Of a stretch of 64,000 nucleotides of DNA, positions 52,513 to 60,768 are shown piece by piece. Each line of letters opens with the position of its first letter. Positions within the stretch are counted from its first letter, which is position 1. Position numbers and translations under genes: made by a program. The DNA lies in NCBI GenBank assembly GCA_900319905.1, contig ONQB01000006.1, positions 49,804-113,803 of the forward strand, read 5' to 3'. The notes under the pieces were generated by a model. That model ran no database searches, was not told the DNA's origin, and worked only from the letters and a program-made list of their open reading frames with translations. The stretch is from an uncultured Prevotella sp. GTDB taxonomy: Bacteria; Bacteroidota; Bacteroidia; Bacteroidales; Bacteroidaceae.

Positions 52513-52562
52513 AATATTTGAAAAAAGTAGGGAAATTGTTTGGTGCAACCAAATAATTTCCT

Positions 52563-52570
52563 TACCTTTG
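52563..52570 (+). promoter_or_regulatory. Promoter -7 box for tRNA-His
   Basis: TACCTTTG with TTTG about 20 bp upstream (52539), ending ~30 bp before the mature tRNA. Confidence 0.6.
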
Positions 52571-52600
52571 CACTCGCTTTGAAACACTAAGCAACAACAC

Positions 52601-52675
52601 GGTGGGCGTAGTTCAGTTGGTTAGAGCGTCAGATTGTGGTTCTGAATGTCGTGGGTTCGAGTCCCTCCTCCCACC
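52601..52675 (+). tRNA. tRNA-His (anticodon GTG)
   Basis: Cloverleaf folds: D arm GTTC/GAGC, anticodon stem TCAGA/TCTGA with loop TTGTGGT (anticodon GTG), T loop TTCGAGT. The extra 5' G (52601) opposite C73 is the His identity element. CCA is not encoded. Two mismatches are seen: C6-T67 in the acceptor stem and T50-T64 in the T stem. Confidence 0.95.
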
Positions 52676-52683
52676 CTCCGTTA

Positions 52684-52723
52684 AAATCCCGCAGTTCCTT
52701 ACGGACTGCGGGATTTTTTATTT
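52684..52723 (+). terminator. Terminator after tRNA-His
   Basis: AATCCCGCAGT pairs with ACTGCGGGATT, followed by TTTTATTTT. Confidence 0.85.
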
Positions 52724-52840
52724 TCCCTATACTAATCTTACGAATGAGGACCCGTCAAGCTGACATATCTTCGTCCCCATTGCATTCTCTTTGCATAACG
52801 ATTTCATTTGTTTTTCGAAAACATGAAGGGTTCCAAATAA

Positions 52841-53509
52841 CATGATCTTCACAACACCCGTCAGGTAACAGGATTCATCTACATGCCTATTGTCAAGGAC
52901 AAGATGGCCAACCGCTTTGCTTTCGACTATGACGCACGCGACGGTTTCATCAAGAATCTCGCAGGAGGTCGGCTCAATGGCAAGAGCGCCATCGCCTTCC
53001 GCAACTCAACGGCCTGGTGGATGGACAACACCTCCATCGACCTCGTACTCGACTATCAGCACGACAGTTATCCGGGCACCAGTTTCCGTACCGAATTTCC
53101 TGGCTTCAATGTCAGCACCGATCCCAATGATCCTGCCAACCTTGACATGGGCAAGGGTCTCTTCATCCATCGCAATGTAGACGGTGGCACATTGCTCATC
53201 AACCACTCATTCAACAGCAATCTCACGCTCAGCTCCATCACAGGCGTCAGAGCTTTCAACAGCGACGAGAAGTTCGACGCCGACGGCACCTACGAGCTTT
53301 CGCAGAAAGGCTACTGACTGTGCAACTTCACCTTGGGATGGCGCTATCAGCCAAAGAAAGTCTATTATGAAATCGGCATGTTCGGCAAGAACATCTTCGA
53401 TGAGAAATACATCATCGATGCCGGCAACTCCGGCCGCAACATCGGCTTACCCACCTTCATCGGCGGTACCCGCTCAGTGATTGGTGTACAAGCCAAGATT
53501 GGTTTCTGA
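52841..53509 (+). pseudogene. TonB-dependent receptor remnant
   Basis: One frame reads HDLHNTRQVTGFIYMPIVKD onward (early barrel region of a TonB-dependent receptor), runs to an in-frame TGA at 53315, and continues in the same frame with FTLGWRYQPKKVYYEIG and GKNIFDEKYIIDAGN to a natural C-terminus (IGVQAKIGF, stop 53507-53509). Signal peptide, plug domain and most of the barrel are missing, and the two pieces come from opposite ends of the barrel, so a large internal deletion plus a nonsense codon are seen. Gene is dead. Confidence 0.85.
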
Positions 53510-53535
53510 TCACCTCTCTCATCATAAATGCAAAC

Positions 53536-53578
53536 GCCGCTGTCAACCTATTGGTCAGGCCTGACAGCGGCATTTTGT
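53536..53578. terminator. Bidirectional terminator
   Basis: GCCGCTGTCA (53536) pairs with TGACAGCGGC (ending 53571), flanked by A- and T-rich tracts, between the pseudogene and the convergent HAD gene. Confidence 0.8.
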
Positions 53579-53586
53579 TTCTTCTG

Positions 53587-54222
53587 TTATAAAGCGTGTT
53601 TGTCGGCTTGCAATAAAGTGTCAAGCCGGTCGGTCCAGTCCTCATCGGGTCCCACAAGAAAGCCATGAAGACCAAGTGCCTCTGCAGCCTCCACATTTTT
53701 TCGGCTGTCGTCGAGAAACAGGCACTCATCGGCCTTCATATGACCGTCTTTGAGGATATACTCAAAGAAATCGCTGCTTGGCTTACAGTGTTTCATCTCG
53801 TAGCTGCAATACAGTGCGTCGAAATAGTCTGAGATAGGTTTCCTCTCCGCACTGAAACGGGGACTCCGCATATAATCCATGATAAACGGATTGGTGTTGC
53901 TGGCCAGACATACCTGATAGTGCTCACGCAGACGGCTGAGAGCATGCAAGCGGTTCAAGGGCACCTCTTTCACATACCCCAGCCAGCAATATTGTGCCTC
54001 ATCCCACGACACGGAAGGACGCTCTGTGGCTTTTGCCATTCTCAGGCAGAACTCGTCGGCATCAATCTTGCCTTCTTCCAGTTCAAGAAAGAAATCCTTC
54101 TGCCCGTAGGCGCCCATATAGTAATCGGTATCAATGCCCATGGCGCGAAAGCGACGGAAAGCCTCCGGCGTGTCCTGCACAAACACCACACCGCCCATGT
54201 CGAATAAGATATTCTTTATCAT
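53587..54222 (-). CDS. HAD-superfamily phosphatase (subfamily IA)
   Basis: 211 residues. Motif I NILFDMGGVVF (Asp nucleophile; second Asp replaced by Gly as in the YihX-like group), motif II CLASNTN, motif III Lys in HCKPSSDFFEY, motif IV ECLFLDDSRKNVEAA. Helical cap in between. YihX-type members act on glucose-1-phosphate; substrate here unknown. Probably last gene of the wzi-like operon, 56 bp after the lipoprotein gene. Confidence 0.9.
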   Translation of the reverse strand: MIKNILFDMGGVVFVQDTPEAFRRFRAMGIDTDYYMGAYGQKDFFLELEEGKIDADEFCLRMAKATERPSVSWDEAQYCWLGYVKEVPLNRLHALSRLREHYQVCLASNTNPFIMDYMRSPRFSAERKPISDYFDALYCSYEMKHCKPSSDFFEYILKDGHMKADECLFLDDSRKNVEAAEALGLHGFLVGPDEDWTDRLDTLLQADKHAL

Positions 54223-54278
54223 CGTCTCTGCACTTTATTTGTTAATGCTTTGTGAAAAAAATGATGCTCCGGCGATAC

Positions 54279-54743
54279 TTAGAACTTTCTGAAATACAAT
54301 CGCAGTTCCGGTGACCGCAGCACCATGTGCGACCCGCTTAAAGTCTCTTTTACGAAATGTTCCTCCAGGTTACGGATGCCATATTGATAGAGCACTCCCA
54401 CATCGGTCACCGGAATATCGCCGCCTCCGACTACATCCTCATGCCAACCATCGAAATAAGGCGATGAAGTTATAAGGCTGTCTGACGTCTGACGGAACCG
54501 GAGGTAATAGCCATTGCCACCGCCTTGCAGCCTCAGCAGCTTATGGTTGACACCCCAGAATATCTGCATGTCACTGAGGTCACAGCTGCCACCAGTAGTC
54601 AATGTGTCGACACGCTCCAGATGCCAGAAGCCATCGAAGTCGCCATTATCGCTGGCCTCAATTGTACACGACGAGGGCAGCAACAGTCCCATGACAGCAA
54701 AGGCCAGAAACATGATGATTAAGGATCGCTTCTTTCTGTTCAC
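54279..54743 (-). CDS. Lipocalin-like putative lipoprotein
   Basis: 154 residues. Signal peptide with lipobox LLPSSC (Cys about residue 26). The rest (GFWHLERVDTLTTGG, FWGVNHKLLRLQGGGNGYYLRF, LRSPELRLYFRKF) fits the short lipocalin-like beta-barrel proteins common in Bacteroides/Prevotella. Start overlaps the stop of the HD-domain gene by 4 bp. Function unknown. Confidence 0.78.
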   Translation of the reverse strand: MNRKKRSLIIMFLAFAVMGLLLPSSCTIEASDNGDFDGFWHLERVDTLTTGGSCDLSDMQIFWGVNHKLLRLQGGGNGYYLRFRQTSDSLITSSPYFDGWHEDVVGGGDIPVTDVGVLYQYGIRNLEEHFVKETLSGSHMVLRSPELRLYFRKF

Positions 54744-55264
54744 TGATTGTTTTCCTCCTTACTATATTTCTCCTTATACATCAACTGGCACAACTGCGTG
54801 CCAGTCTTGGTCTTGAAGATATGCCCCAACGCCGAGTCCACGCCATGTTCCGAGATCTGGTCCTCATAGAGGTTCACCAGGAAGTCGGCCTCAACGAGAA
54901 TCTGATAGTCAAGACCATCAATGTGAGAATAGGTATGATGATGGCCGACGAGGTAGCAGACGCGGTCGATGTCGTTTTCTGCAACATGGAGTTGCTCGAG
55001 CAGCTTGCGTGCCTCCGCTGGCCCGAGTTCTTCCTGATATTTCCCATTGGACGAGCCATAGCGTGCCTCTGCCTGGTGAATACCAATGTCGTGCACGACG
55101 GCAGCCATCTCGGTGATGAATTGTGTGTGGTCGTCGAGTTGTTCCTGTCGGCCGATGAGTTGAGCGAAGCGATGCACCTTGAGAAAGTGCTGGATGCGCA
55201 TGGCATCGCCTTTGTCGTAAGCTATCATGGCGAGCGTGAGACGGTCAATAAGTGATGTATCCAT
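54740..55264 (-). CDS. HD domain phosphohydrolase
   Basis: 174 residues with a compact HD domain: His in HFLKVHRFAQLIG, HD pair in AAVVHDIGIHQAEARYG, further His in YLVGHHHTYSHIDG, and Asp in LVEADFLVNLYED. Likely a metal-dependent nucleotide phosphohydrolase. ATG at 55264 was chosen; the longer frame overlaps the wzi-like gene antisense to nothing and lacks similarity. It sits 17 bp after the wzi-like gene and overlaps the lipoprotein gene by 4 bp. Confidence 0.88.
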   Translation of the reverse strand: MDTSLIDRLTLAMIAYDKGDAMRIQHFLKVHRFAQLIGRQEQLDDHTQFITEMAAVVHDIGIHQAEARYGSSNGKYQEELGPAEARKLLEQLHVAENDIDRVCYLVGHHHTYSHIDGLDYQILVEADFLVNLYEDQISEHGVDSALGHIFKTKTGTQLCQLMYKEKYSKEENNQ

Positions 55265-55281
55265 AAGCCTGATGTATAATG

Positions 55282-56853
55282 TTATTTGCCGAGCAAACCA
55301 GTCTTGGCAATAGTCAACTGGAAGCCGGCGTTGTGTCCTAATATACTGCCAAAGTCCATGCCATAGGCACCTTTCACGTCCCATTGCCGTGGCAGGTGCC
55401 AGGTGGCCTCCGCCATGAAGCTGACGTTGTGACGCGGTTTGGTATAGGGCATGACATAGGTGCCATAGCCCCGTTGCCAGCTGGCCAGCACCCGGTAGTC
55501 TACGCTCTGTGAAGGCTGTCCGTCGAAGCCTAAATGCCAAGCCACGAAGCGGTTATTCTCCACTCTGATCACACCGTTGTCGTTGTAGATAGGTGAGCGG
55601 TAGAGCGGGTTGCCGATGACCTGTCCCCAATGTTCCCAACCCGTGTAGTTGGAATGGTTGTAGTAGTCGTCACGTCCGGCCACGTGGTCGGGGATGTTAC
55701 GTGTATGGTCATGGTTGATGGGACCGCTCTGGTACTTCGTATACAAGTATTCCACCACGATATTTCTCACCCAGCGGCCACGCTTGAGGTTGAGTTCTCC
55801 ACCCAGCATGATATCCTTCAGCGCATAGAGGAAGAACTTGTGCTTGACGGTTTTCTGATAGTCGTCGCCCATCCCGTAGCCATCGAAGTCAAGAAAGAAC
55901 ATCTGTGAGTGGTCCTCAAAGTAATGGTCGGCATAGAGGGATGCTTTCCAGGCATCGGCCTCATAGCTCACGCGTGCCACCCAGCTACCCAACTGATTGC
56001 CTTCGATGTTGGGGTATTCGCCGTCGGTCTCATCGTAACCGCCAGGGATGAAAGCGTTGAAGAAATCCTTGAAGCGATGGGGCGAGCCGATGGTGGTAGC
56101 CTTGCCGCCCTCGTTGATGTGATAGCTCGTGCCGCCAAACTGCGCGCCCATCTCCAGTCCCATCTCCACTGTTAGCGGATAGAAAGCCTCAGGCTTGCCG
56201 ATCATGATGTAGCCGGCCTTGCTATGGTACAGAGTATGGCGCACATACAAGCTTTGCTTTCGGGTGAACGAGCGCTGCCAGTCGTCGTCGGTATAGATGC
56301 CGTAACCTATATGTCCCTTCAGATGAACCCAACGCTTGAACAATGGCAGCGTCCAGTATTCAGGCAATGCAACTCTTACCTGTGGTATGGGCCGGGCATT
56401 GATGCCTAAGGTCTGCGAGCCACTGCTCAGACGGTTGTTCTTCAGTTCCATGGGATATTCCTTCTCACCTGCCGTCAGTACTCCGTGCAGCCATCTCAGC
56501 TCCACATAAGCCTGCTGCAACACCACGCGGCTCGTGAAATGATGCGCCACGGCAGCGTCGATGCCATAGCCCACGCCCCAGCGACGCGCCGAGTCGGTGC
56601 GCAATGGTCGTTCGAGAGATGCCCGCAGATAGCCATTGCGGCTATCCAACGACGACAAGCCATAGCGGTTGGCATTGAGCCATAACGGTGTCTTATGATT
56701 GGAAACAGTTGTTTGCATCTCCACCCGGTAGTGAAGGCTGTCTTGAAAGCGAAGCTTACCGGGTTCCACATCCTCATACTGCCAGGCATACTGCGCACTG
56801 GCTACTGCAGAATATGCGACAGCAAACAATAAAGTCGGGATGCGAAAAGACAT
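55282..56853 (-). CDS. Wzi-family capsule assembly outer-membrane protein
   Basis: 523 residues with a signal peptide ending at ASAQ. Beta-barrel composition with Wzi-family blocks (QQAYVELRWLHGVLTAGEKEYPMELK, SSGSQTLGINARPIPQVRVALPEYW, SKAGYIMIGKPEAFYP). Wzi is an outer-membrane lectin that anchors capsule in E. coli; Bacteroidetes members probably have related surface-glycan roles. No other capsule genes are adjacent. Own promoter; HD, lipoprotein and HAD genes follow downstream. Confidence 0.87.
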   Translation of the reverse strand: MSFRIPTLLFAVAYSAVASAQYAWQYEDVEPGKLRFQDSLHYRVEMQTTVSNHKTPLWLNANRYGLSSLDSRNGYLRASLERPLRTDSARRWGVGYGIDAAVAHHFTSRVVLQQAYVELRWLHGVLTAGEKEYPMELKNNRLSSGSQTLGINARPIPQVRVALPEYWTLPLFKRWVHLKGHIGYGIYTDDDWQRSFTRKQSLYVRHTLYHSKAGYIMIGKPEAFYPLTVEMGLEMGAQFGGTSYHINEGGKATTIGSPHRFKDFFNAFIPGGYDETDGEYPNIEGNQLGSWVARVSYEADAWKASLYADHYFEDHSQMFFLDFDGYGMGDDYQKTVKHKFFLYALKDIMLGGELNLKRGRWVRNIVVEYLYTKYQSGPINHDHTRNIPDHVAGRDDYYNHSNYTGWEHWGQVIGNPLYRSPIYNDNGVIRVENNRFVAWHLGFDGQPSQSVDYRVLASWQRGYGTYVMPYTKPRHNVSFMAEATWHLPRQWDVKGAYGMDFGSILGHNAGFQLTIAKTGLLGK

Positions 56854-56920
56854 ATTTTTAACCTGAATATATTGATAATGTGAAATAACTAATAAACACC
56901 TACTACATTGATATTGCTTG

Positions 56921-56928
56921 CAAAGTTA
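56921..56928 (-). promoter_or_regulatory. Promoter -7 box for the wzi-like operon
   Basis: TAACTTTG on the minus strand, about 70 bp before the start codon. Confidence 0.65.
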
Positions 56929-57071
56929 CAACAAAATCAGTATATGCCCAAACAGCTTACTTAAAATCAATCAATTTTAATACTTGTATACCTACCCATC
57001 ACAAGCCATATGCAGTTACTCTGTCCGAGCGCTTACCATGCCAATTCCCTTTCCATCTGCATGAATAGGGA

Positions 57072-57100
57072 TTTTCCCCTCACGTAATAGGGAAAAGCCT
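57072..57100 (+). terminator. Hairpin in the wzi-like/secreted-protein intergenic region
   Basis: TTTTCCC (57072) pairs with GGGAAAA (ending 57096), then CCTTTT. Divergent genes flank it, so it is not an obvious gene terminator. The remainder of 56929-57123 shows nothing else. Confidence 0.4.
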
Positions 57101-57123
57101 TTTGTACACATATTATTTATTCA

Positions 57124-57131
57124 TAATTTTG
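57124..57131 (+). promoter_or_regulatory. Promoter -7 box for the Ser/Asn-rich secreted protein
   Basis: TAATTTTG within TTCATAATTTTGCAGC, about 80 bp before the ATG. Confidence 0.6.
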
Positions 57132-57211
57132 CAGCGTGAAGAAGAGAAAATGGCAACAGCCACATAAGCCTTCACAATAACATCAACAAGGAAATTCAAA
57201 GCATTACAACT

Positions 57212-58324
57212 ATGAAACGGTTCATATTAGCACTCGCAGCATTACTCACCATCACGGTAAGTGCATCAGCAATGAGTTATCAGCAGGCTCGCGACCAGGC
57301 CCTGTTTCTCACCGATAAGATGGCCTACGAGCTCAACCTCACCGACGAGCAGTATGAGGCAGCTTACGAGATCAACCTCGACTACTTGATGAACATCGAC
57401 GGCGACGCTGACCTCTACAGCGCTTACTGGCGGCAGCGCAACCTCGATCTCTACTACATATTGAGTGACCTGCAATACCGCTCCTACTGCGCAGCCAGCT
57501 ACTTCTATCGCCCACTCTACTGGGACGGCAGCTACTGGCACTTCAGCATCTACGCCCGTTATCCGTACCGTGACTTCTTCTACTTCGGTTGCCCAGACTT
57601 CGTCGTGACCTACCGTGGCGGACACAGCTGGTATCACAACGGCGGACGCAGCTGGTACTACGGACGTGACTGGCACGCTCCACGCGACGGAGGACGTTAC
57701 TTAGGCATGCGCACACGCTTCGACCGTGGCAACTATGGCGACGGCTACCGCATCGACCGCAACGGCACACGCTCATGGGGCAACGGCAACCAGCGCTACA
57801 ACAATGGCAACAACAGCAGCAATGGCACACGCTCGTTTGGCAACATCAGAAACACACCGGGCAACGACAGTCCTCTGCGCAACCGTTCGTTCGGCTCCCC
57901 AAGCAGTTCGACCAACGGCTCACGCTCCTTCGGCATCCCACGCGAGAGCAGCACCCGGTCGACTGTGAACCGCAATAACAGCTTCAGCACCGGCGGCAGC
58001 TTCGGCAACCACAGCATAGGCACGCCCAGCAACACCTTCAGCCGGCCCAGCAACAGCACACGCTCCTACTCCGCTCCTTCCTCCAGCAGCTTCGGCAACC
58101 GCAGCTATTCAGCACCATCCAACAGCTCCAGCAGAAGCAGCTTCGGCAACCGCAGCTATTCAGCACCATCCAACAGCTCCAGCAGAAGCAGCTTCGGCAA
58201 CCATAGCGCAGGCGGATCCAGCTTCGGTGGCGGCTCAATAAGCGCACCGTCCACACGCTCGTCTGGAAGCAGTAGCTCACACTCGTCAGGCTTCAGCGGA
58301 GGCGGACAGTTCGGCAGAAGATAA
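57212..58324 (+). CDS. Secreted low-complexity Ser/Asn/Arg-rich protein, function unknown
   Basis: 370 residues, signal peptide ending near ASAMS. Residues ~25-90 are a helical region with an LTDEQYEAAYEINLDYL stretch reminiscent of the LTxxQ motif of periplasmic CpxP-like proteins (weak). Residues ~90-150 are Tyr/Trp-rich (YFYRPLYWDGSYWHF). From ~165 on the protein is disordered and repetitive in Ser, Asn, Arg and Gly (RSFGN, RSYSAPSN). Two exact 51-bp tandem copies (58088-58138, 58139-58189) encode SFGNRSYSAPSNSSSRS. Not recognised as a named family; probably exported or envelope associated. Confidence 0.75.
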   Translation: MKRFILALAALLTITVSASAMSYQQARDQALFLTDKMAYELNLTDEQYEAAYEINLDYLMNIDGDADLYSAYWRQRNLDLYYILSDLQYRSYCAASYFYRPLYWDGSYWHFSIYARYPYRDFFYFGCPDFVVTYRGGHSWYHNGGRSWYYGRDWHAPRDGGRYLGMRTRFDRGNYGDGYRIDRNGTRSWGNGNQRYNNGNNSSNGTRSFGNIRNTPGNDSPLRNRSFGSPSSSTNGSRSFGIPRESSTRSTVNRNNSFSTGGSFGNHSIGTPSNTFSRPSNSTRSYSAPSSSSFGNRSYSAPSNSSSRSSFGNRSYSAPSNSSSRSSFGNHSAGGSSFGGGSISAPSTRSSGSSSSHSSGFSGGGQFGRR

Positions 58325-58351
58325 ACAGATGGCGTAATGCCTATAAAAAAT

Positions 58352-58467
58352 AAGAAGTCCGGAAGTACAGAAGTTCAGAAGTCCAGTCAAATGCATAGGT
58401 ATCTGACAAGCAGGTACCATTATAGTAATGACTGGACTTCTGAACTTCTCTACTTCCGGACTTCTCC
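58352..58467. repeat. Palindromic octamer element, copy D
   Basis: Four AAGTNCRG octamers, a 51-bp core at 58384-58434 (CAGTCAAATGCATA ... AGTAATGACTG, very close to copy A), then inverted octamers. It lies between two convergent genes, 27 bp after one stop and 17 bp before the other. Confidence 0.9.
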
Positions 58468-58484
58468 TATTTGATACATTGTTC

Positions 58485-59000
58485 TCAGAGCATCAGCACA
58501 CGCACTTCCGCATTGTTCATCTTCACAACCTCGTTCATCGGCTTATGGAAGTAGACGCTTTGAATGGCTTTGTTGATGATGCCATGGCCTACTGCCAGCA
58601 CCGTCTTGCCAGGATAGGTCACCTTGAGCCACGTCAGGAAGTTCTGCGCACGGCTTTTCATGTGTTCCAGCGACTCTACGTCGTCAGGCCATTCGGCATG
58701 TTCAAGATCAGGAATAAACTTTCCCGTAAAGCTGCCCCAGTCGCGCTCTCTCAGAAGCGGTGTCGTGACGATATGCTCCTCGTCCACTCCATGCGGCGCA
58801 GCAATGATGGCGCACGTTTGTATGGCACGATGCAAATCACTGGCCACAAACACGTCAATGGGGCTATCCTTCATCTTTTCAGCCACCTCACGGGCTTGTT
58901 GCTTGCCAGTGTCATTGAGTTCACCACCTTGGTGGCCCTGCAGAATTTGTGCTTTGTTGGCCACGGTCTCACCATGGCGCACAAGATATAGTTTTGTCAT
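58485..59000 (-). CDS. Histidine phosphatase family protein (phosphoglycerate mutase-like)
   Basis: 171 residues. Catalytic YLVRHGETVANKA (His nucleophile, RHG), LNDTGKQQAREVA, ASDLHRAIQT and the second His in VLAVGHGIINKAI. Length and motif fit small 'broad-specificity' phosphatases rather than glycolytic mutase. Substrate unknown. Monocistronic, with element D at its 3' end. Confidence 0.92.
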   Translation of the reverse strand: MTKLYLVRHGETVANKAQILQGHQGGELNDTGKQQAREVAEKMKDSPIDVFVASDLHRAIQTCAIIAAPHGVDEEHIVTTPLLRERDWGSFTGKFIPDLEHAEWPDDVESLEHMKSRAQNFLTWLKVTYPGKTVLAVGHGIINKAIQSVYFHKPMNEVVKMNNAEVRVLML

Positions 59001-59138
59001 TTTACAATGTGATTTATGATGCTTTAGAAGAGTACTTACAATGTCTTTACAATATCAGATAATGTGTTTATGATGCGAAGATCATCGTTTTACCGAAATT
59101 TTTCTGTTGGATAGCAGACAGATTTGCCGAAAAAAGTC

Positions 59139-59146
59139 TATCTTTG
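59139..59146 (+). promoter_or_regulatory. Promoter -7 box for the DUF308 gene
   Basis: TATCTTTG, 27 bp before the ATG at 59174. Confidence 0.6.
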
Positions 59147-59173
59147 TCGGAGAGATTATTAGCGACTCACTTT

Positions 59174-59857
59174 ATGAAAATTATTCAAAGCTCTATTTTC
59201 CGTTCCATCTGCGCCATCGTCATTGGCGTGTTGCTCATCAAATACCGCGACCAGGCCGTCACCGGTATGACGATTGCCATTGGCATTCTGTTCTTCATCT
59301 CTGGCCTCATCAGCTGCATCGCCTATTTCTCGGCCAAGAAGAAAAGCTCTGGCGACGCCTATGACCTGTACGATGCCAACGGCCGTCTCATCAAGCACTC
59401 CACGCCCACCTTTCCCATCGTGGGCATCGGCAGTCTGTTGCTGGGTGCCATTCTGGCCCTGATGCCCAACACCTTTATCAGTGGCCTGGTTTATGTGTTA
59501 GGTGCCATCCTTATATTAGGCGCCATCAACCAGTTCTTCAACCTCACCATTGCCACCCGCTTTGCCCATATAGGCTTTTTCTGGTGGCTGTTTCCAGCCA
59601 TCATCCTGCTCATAGGCCTGCTGTCGATTCTCAAGCCGGACCTCATCGCCTCCGCACCTCTGCTGGTACTGGGATGGTGCATGATGGTGTACGGCGTGGT
59701 TGAGATCATCAACAGTGTCAAGATTCACCAGTGCCGTAAGCGCTTTGTGAAGGTCAGCAGCGATCAGGATGCTGCCAACCAAACCGCAGAAGGCATCACT
59801 GATACCTCCGCCACGGCCGAAGATCCAAAGCCTAACAGCGACAGCACACAGCAATAA
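59174..59857 (+). CDS. DUF308 (HdeD-like) membrane protein
   Basis: 227 residues with about six hydrophobic helices in pairs (SICAIVIGVLLIKY, MTIAIGILFFISGLIS, IVGIGSLLLGAILALMP, GLVYVLGAILILGAINQF, WWLFPAIILLIGLLSILKP, LLVLGWCMMVYGVVEII), the internal repeat pattern of DUF308/HdeD proteins. The C-terminal ~40 residues are polar and Thr/Asp-rich. Relatives are linked to acid stress in enterobacteria; role here unknown. The ATG at 59174 follows the promoter; an upstream in-frame start overlaps it. Confidence 0.85.
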   Translation: MKIIQSSIFRSICAIVIGVLLIKYRDQAVTGMTIAIGILFFISGLISCIAYFSAKKKSSGDAYDLYDANGRLIKHSTPTFPIVGIGSLLLGAILALMPNTFISGLVYVLGAILILGAINQFFNLTIATRFAHIGFFWWLFPAIILLIGLLSILKPDLIASAPLLVLGWCMMVYGVVEIINSVKIHQCRKRFVKVSSDQDAANQTAEGITDTSATAEDPKPNSDSTQQ

Positions 59858-59871
59858 ACCATCCCTCATCG

Positions 59872-59910
59872 CTTTCTGTCGGTCCCACAAAAGAAGAGAC
59901 CGACAGAAGC
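59872..59910. terminator. Bidirectional terminator between DUF308 and udk
   Basis: CTTTCTGTCGGTC (59872) pairs with GACCGACAGAAG (ending 59909); between convergent genes. Confidence 0.75.
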
Positions 59911-59970
59911 CATGTGGAATTCATGCTGCCGGCTCACCTATAAGAAAGCGCCTACAGAGGCCGAAGAGGG

Positions 59971-60609
59971 TTACTCGGCCGGTACGAGTGTCTTGATGAA
60001 ATTGGTAAGCATGCCGATACCTTTGACATTCTCACCACCTTGCGGAATGATGACATCGGCATAGCGCTTCGTGGGCTCAATAAACTGCTCGTGCATCGGC
60101 TTGAGCACCTTCAGGTAACGGTCAACTACCATTGACACTGTACGGCCACGGTCGATGGTGTCGCGCTGGATGTTACGGATGAGCCGCTCGTCGGAGTCGC
60201 AGTCGACGAAGATTTTGAGGTCCATCATGTCACGCAGCTTTTTGTTGAGGAGCGTCATGATGCCCTCGATGATGATAACCGGCTTGGGATCAACATGCAC
60301 GGTCTCTGGCAGACGGTTGCTCAGAATATACGAGTAGGTGGGTTGCTCTATGGCCCTACCCTCTCTCAACTCATTGATTTGCTTGATGAGCAACTTCCAG
60401 TCGAAAGCATCGGGATGGTCAAAGTTGATGGCTTTGCGCTCCTCGTCGGTCAGGCCTGTCGTATCGTTGTAATAAGAGTCCAACGGCACCACAGCCACAA
60501 AATGGGGTGGCAGCGCCTCAACAATCTTCTTCACAACAGTGGTCTTGCCTGAACCTGTTCCGCCGGCAATACCGATAATCGTCACTTTCTTGCTTTTATC
60601 GTTCTCCAT
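59971..60609 (-). CDS. udk: Uridine kinase
   Basis: 212-residue P-loop kinase phosphorylating uridine/cytidine in pyrimidine salvage. Walker A GIAGGTGSGKTTVV, NFDHPDAFDW, the substrate segment YSYILSNRLPET and lid region IRNIQRDTIDRGRTVSMV. Full length. On the same strand as, and 160 bp downstream of, the UDG-like gene, with element E between them. Confidence 0.96.
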   Translation of the reverse strand: MENDKSKKVTIIGIAGGTGSGKTTVVKKIVEALPPHFVAVVPLDSYYNDTTGLTDEERKAINFDHPDAFDWKLLIKQINELREGRAIEQPTYSYILSNRLPETVHVDPKPVIIIEGIMTLLNKKLRDMMDLKIFVDCDSDERLIRNIQRDTIDRGRTVSMVVDRYLKVLKPMHEQFIEPTKRYADVIIPQGGENVKGIGMLTNFIKTLVPAE

Positions 60610-60643
60610 TAGTCAATGTCTTTGGTGTATCAATAATATTGTT

Positions 60644-60757
60644 GAGAAGTACGGAAGTCCAGAAGTACCGAAGTCCCGTCATTAGCTTCATGACACCGAT
60701 TACCAAATGCTTCTGCATATGACTGGACTTCGGGACTTCTGGACTTCTGGACTTCTA
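60644..60757. repeat. Palindromic octamer element, copy E (inverted core)
   Basis: About four octamers, a ~50-bp core at 60676-60725, then inverted octamers. Read on the minus strand the core is CAGTCATATGCAGAAG ... CTAATGACGG, aligning with copies A and D, so this copy sits in the opposite orientation. It lies 12 bp from the UDG-like stop. Confidence 0.85.
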
Positions 60758-60768
60758 TAATCAGCCCC

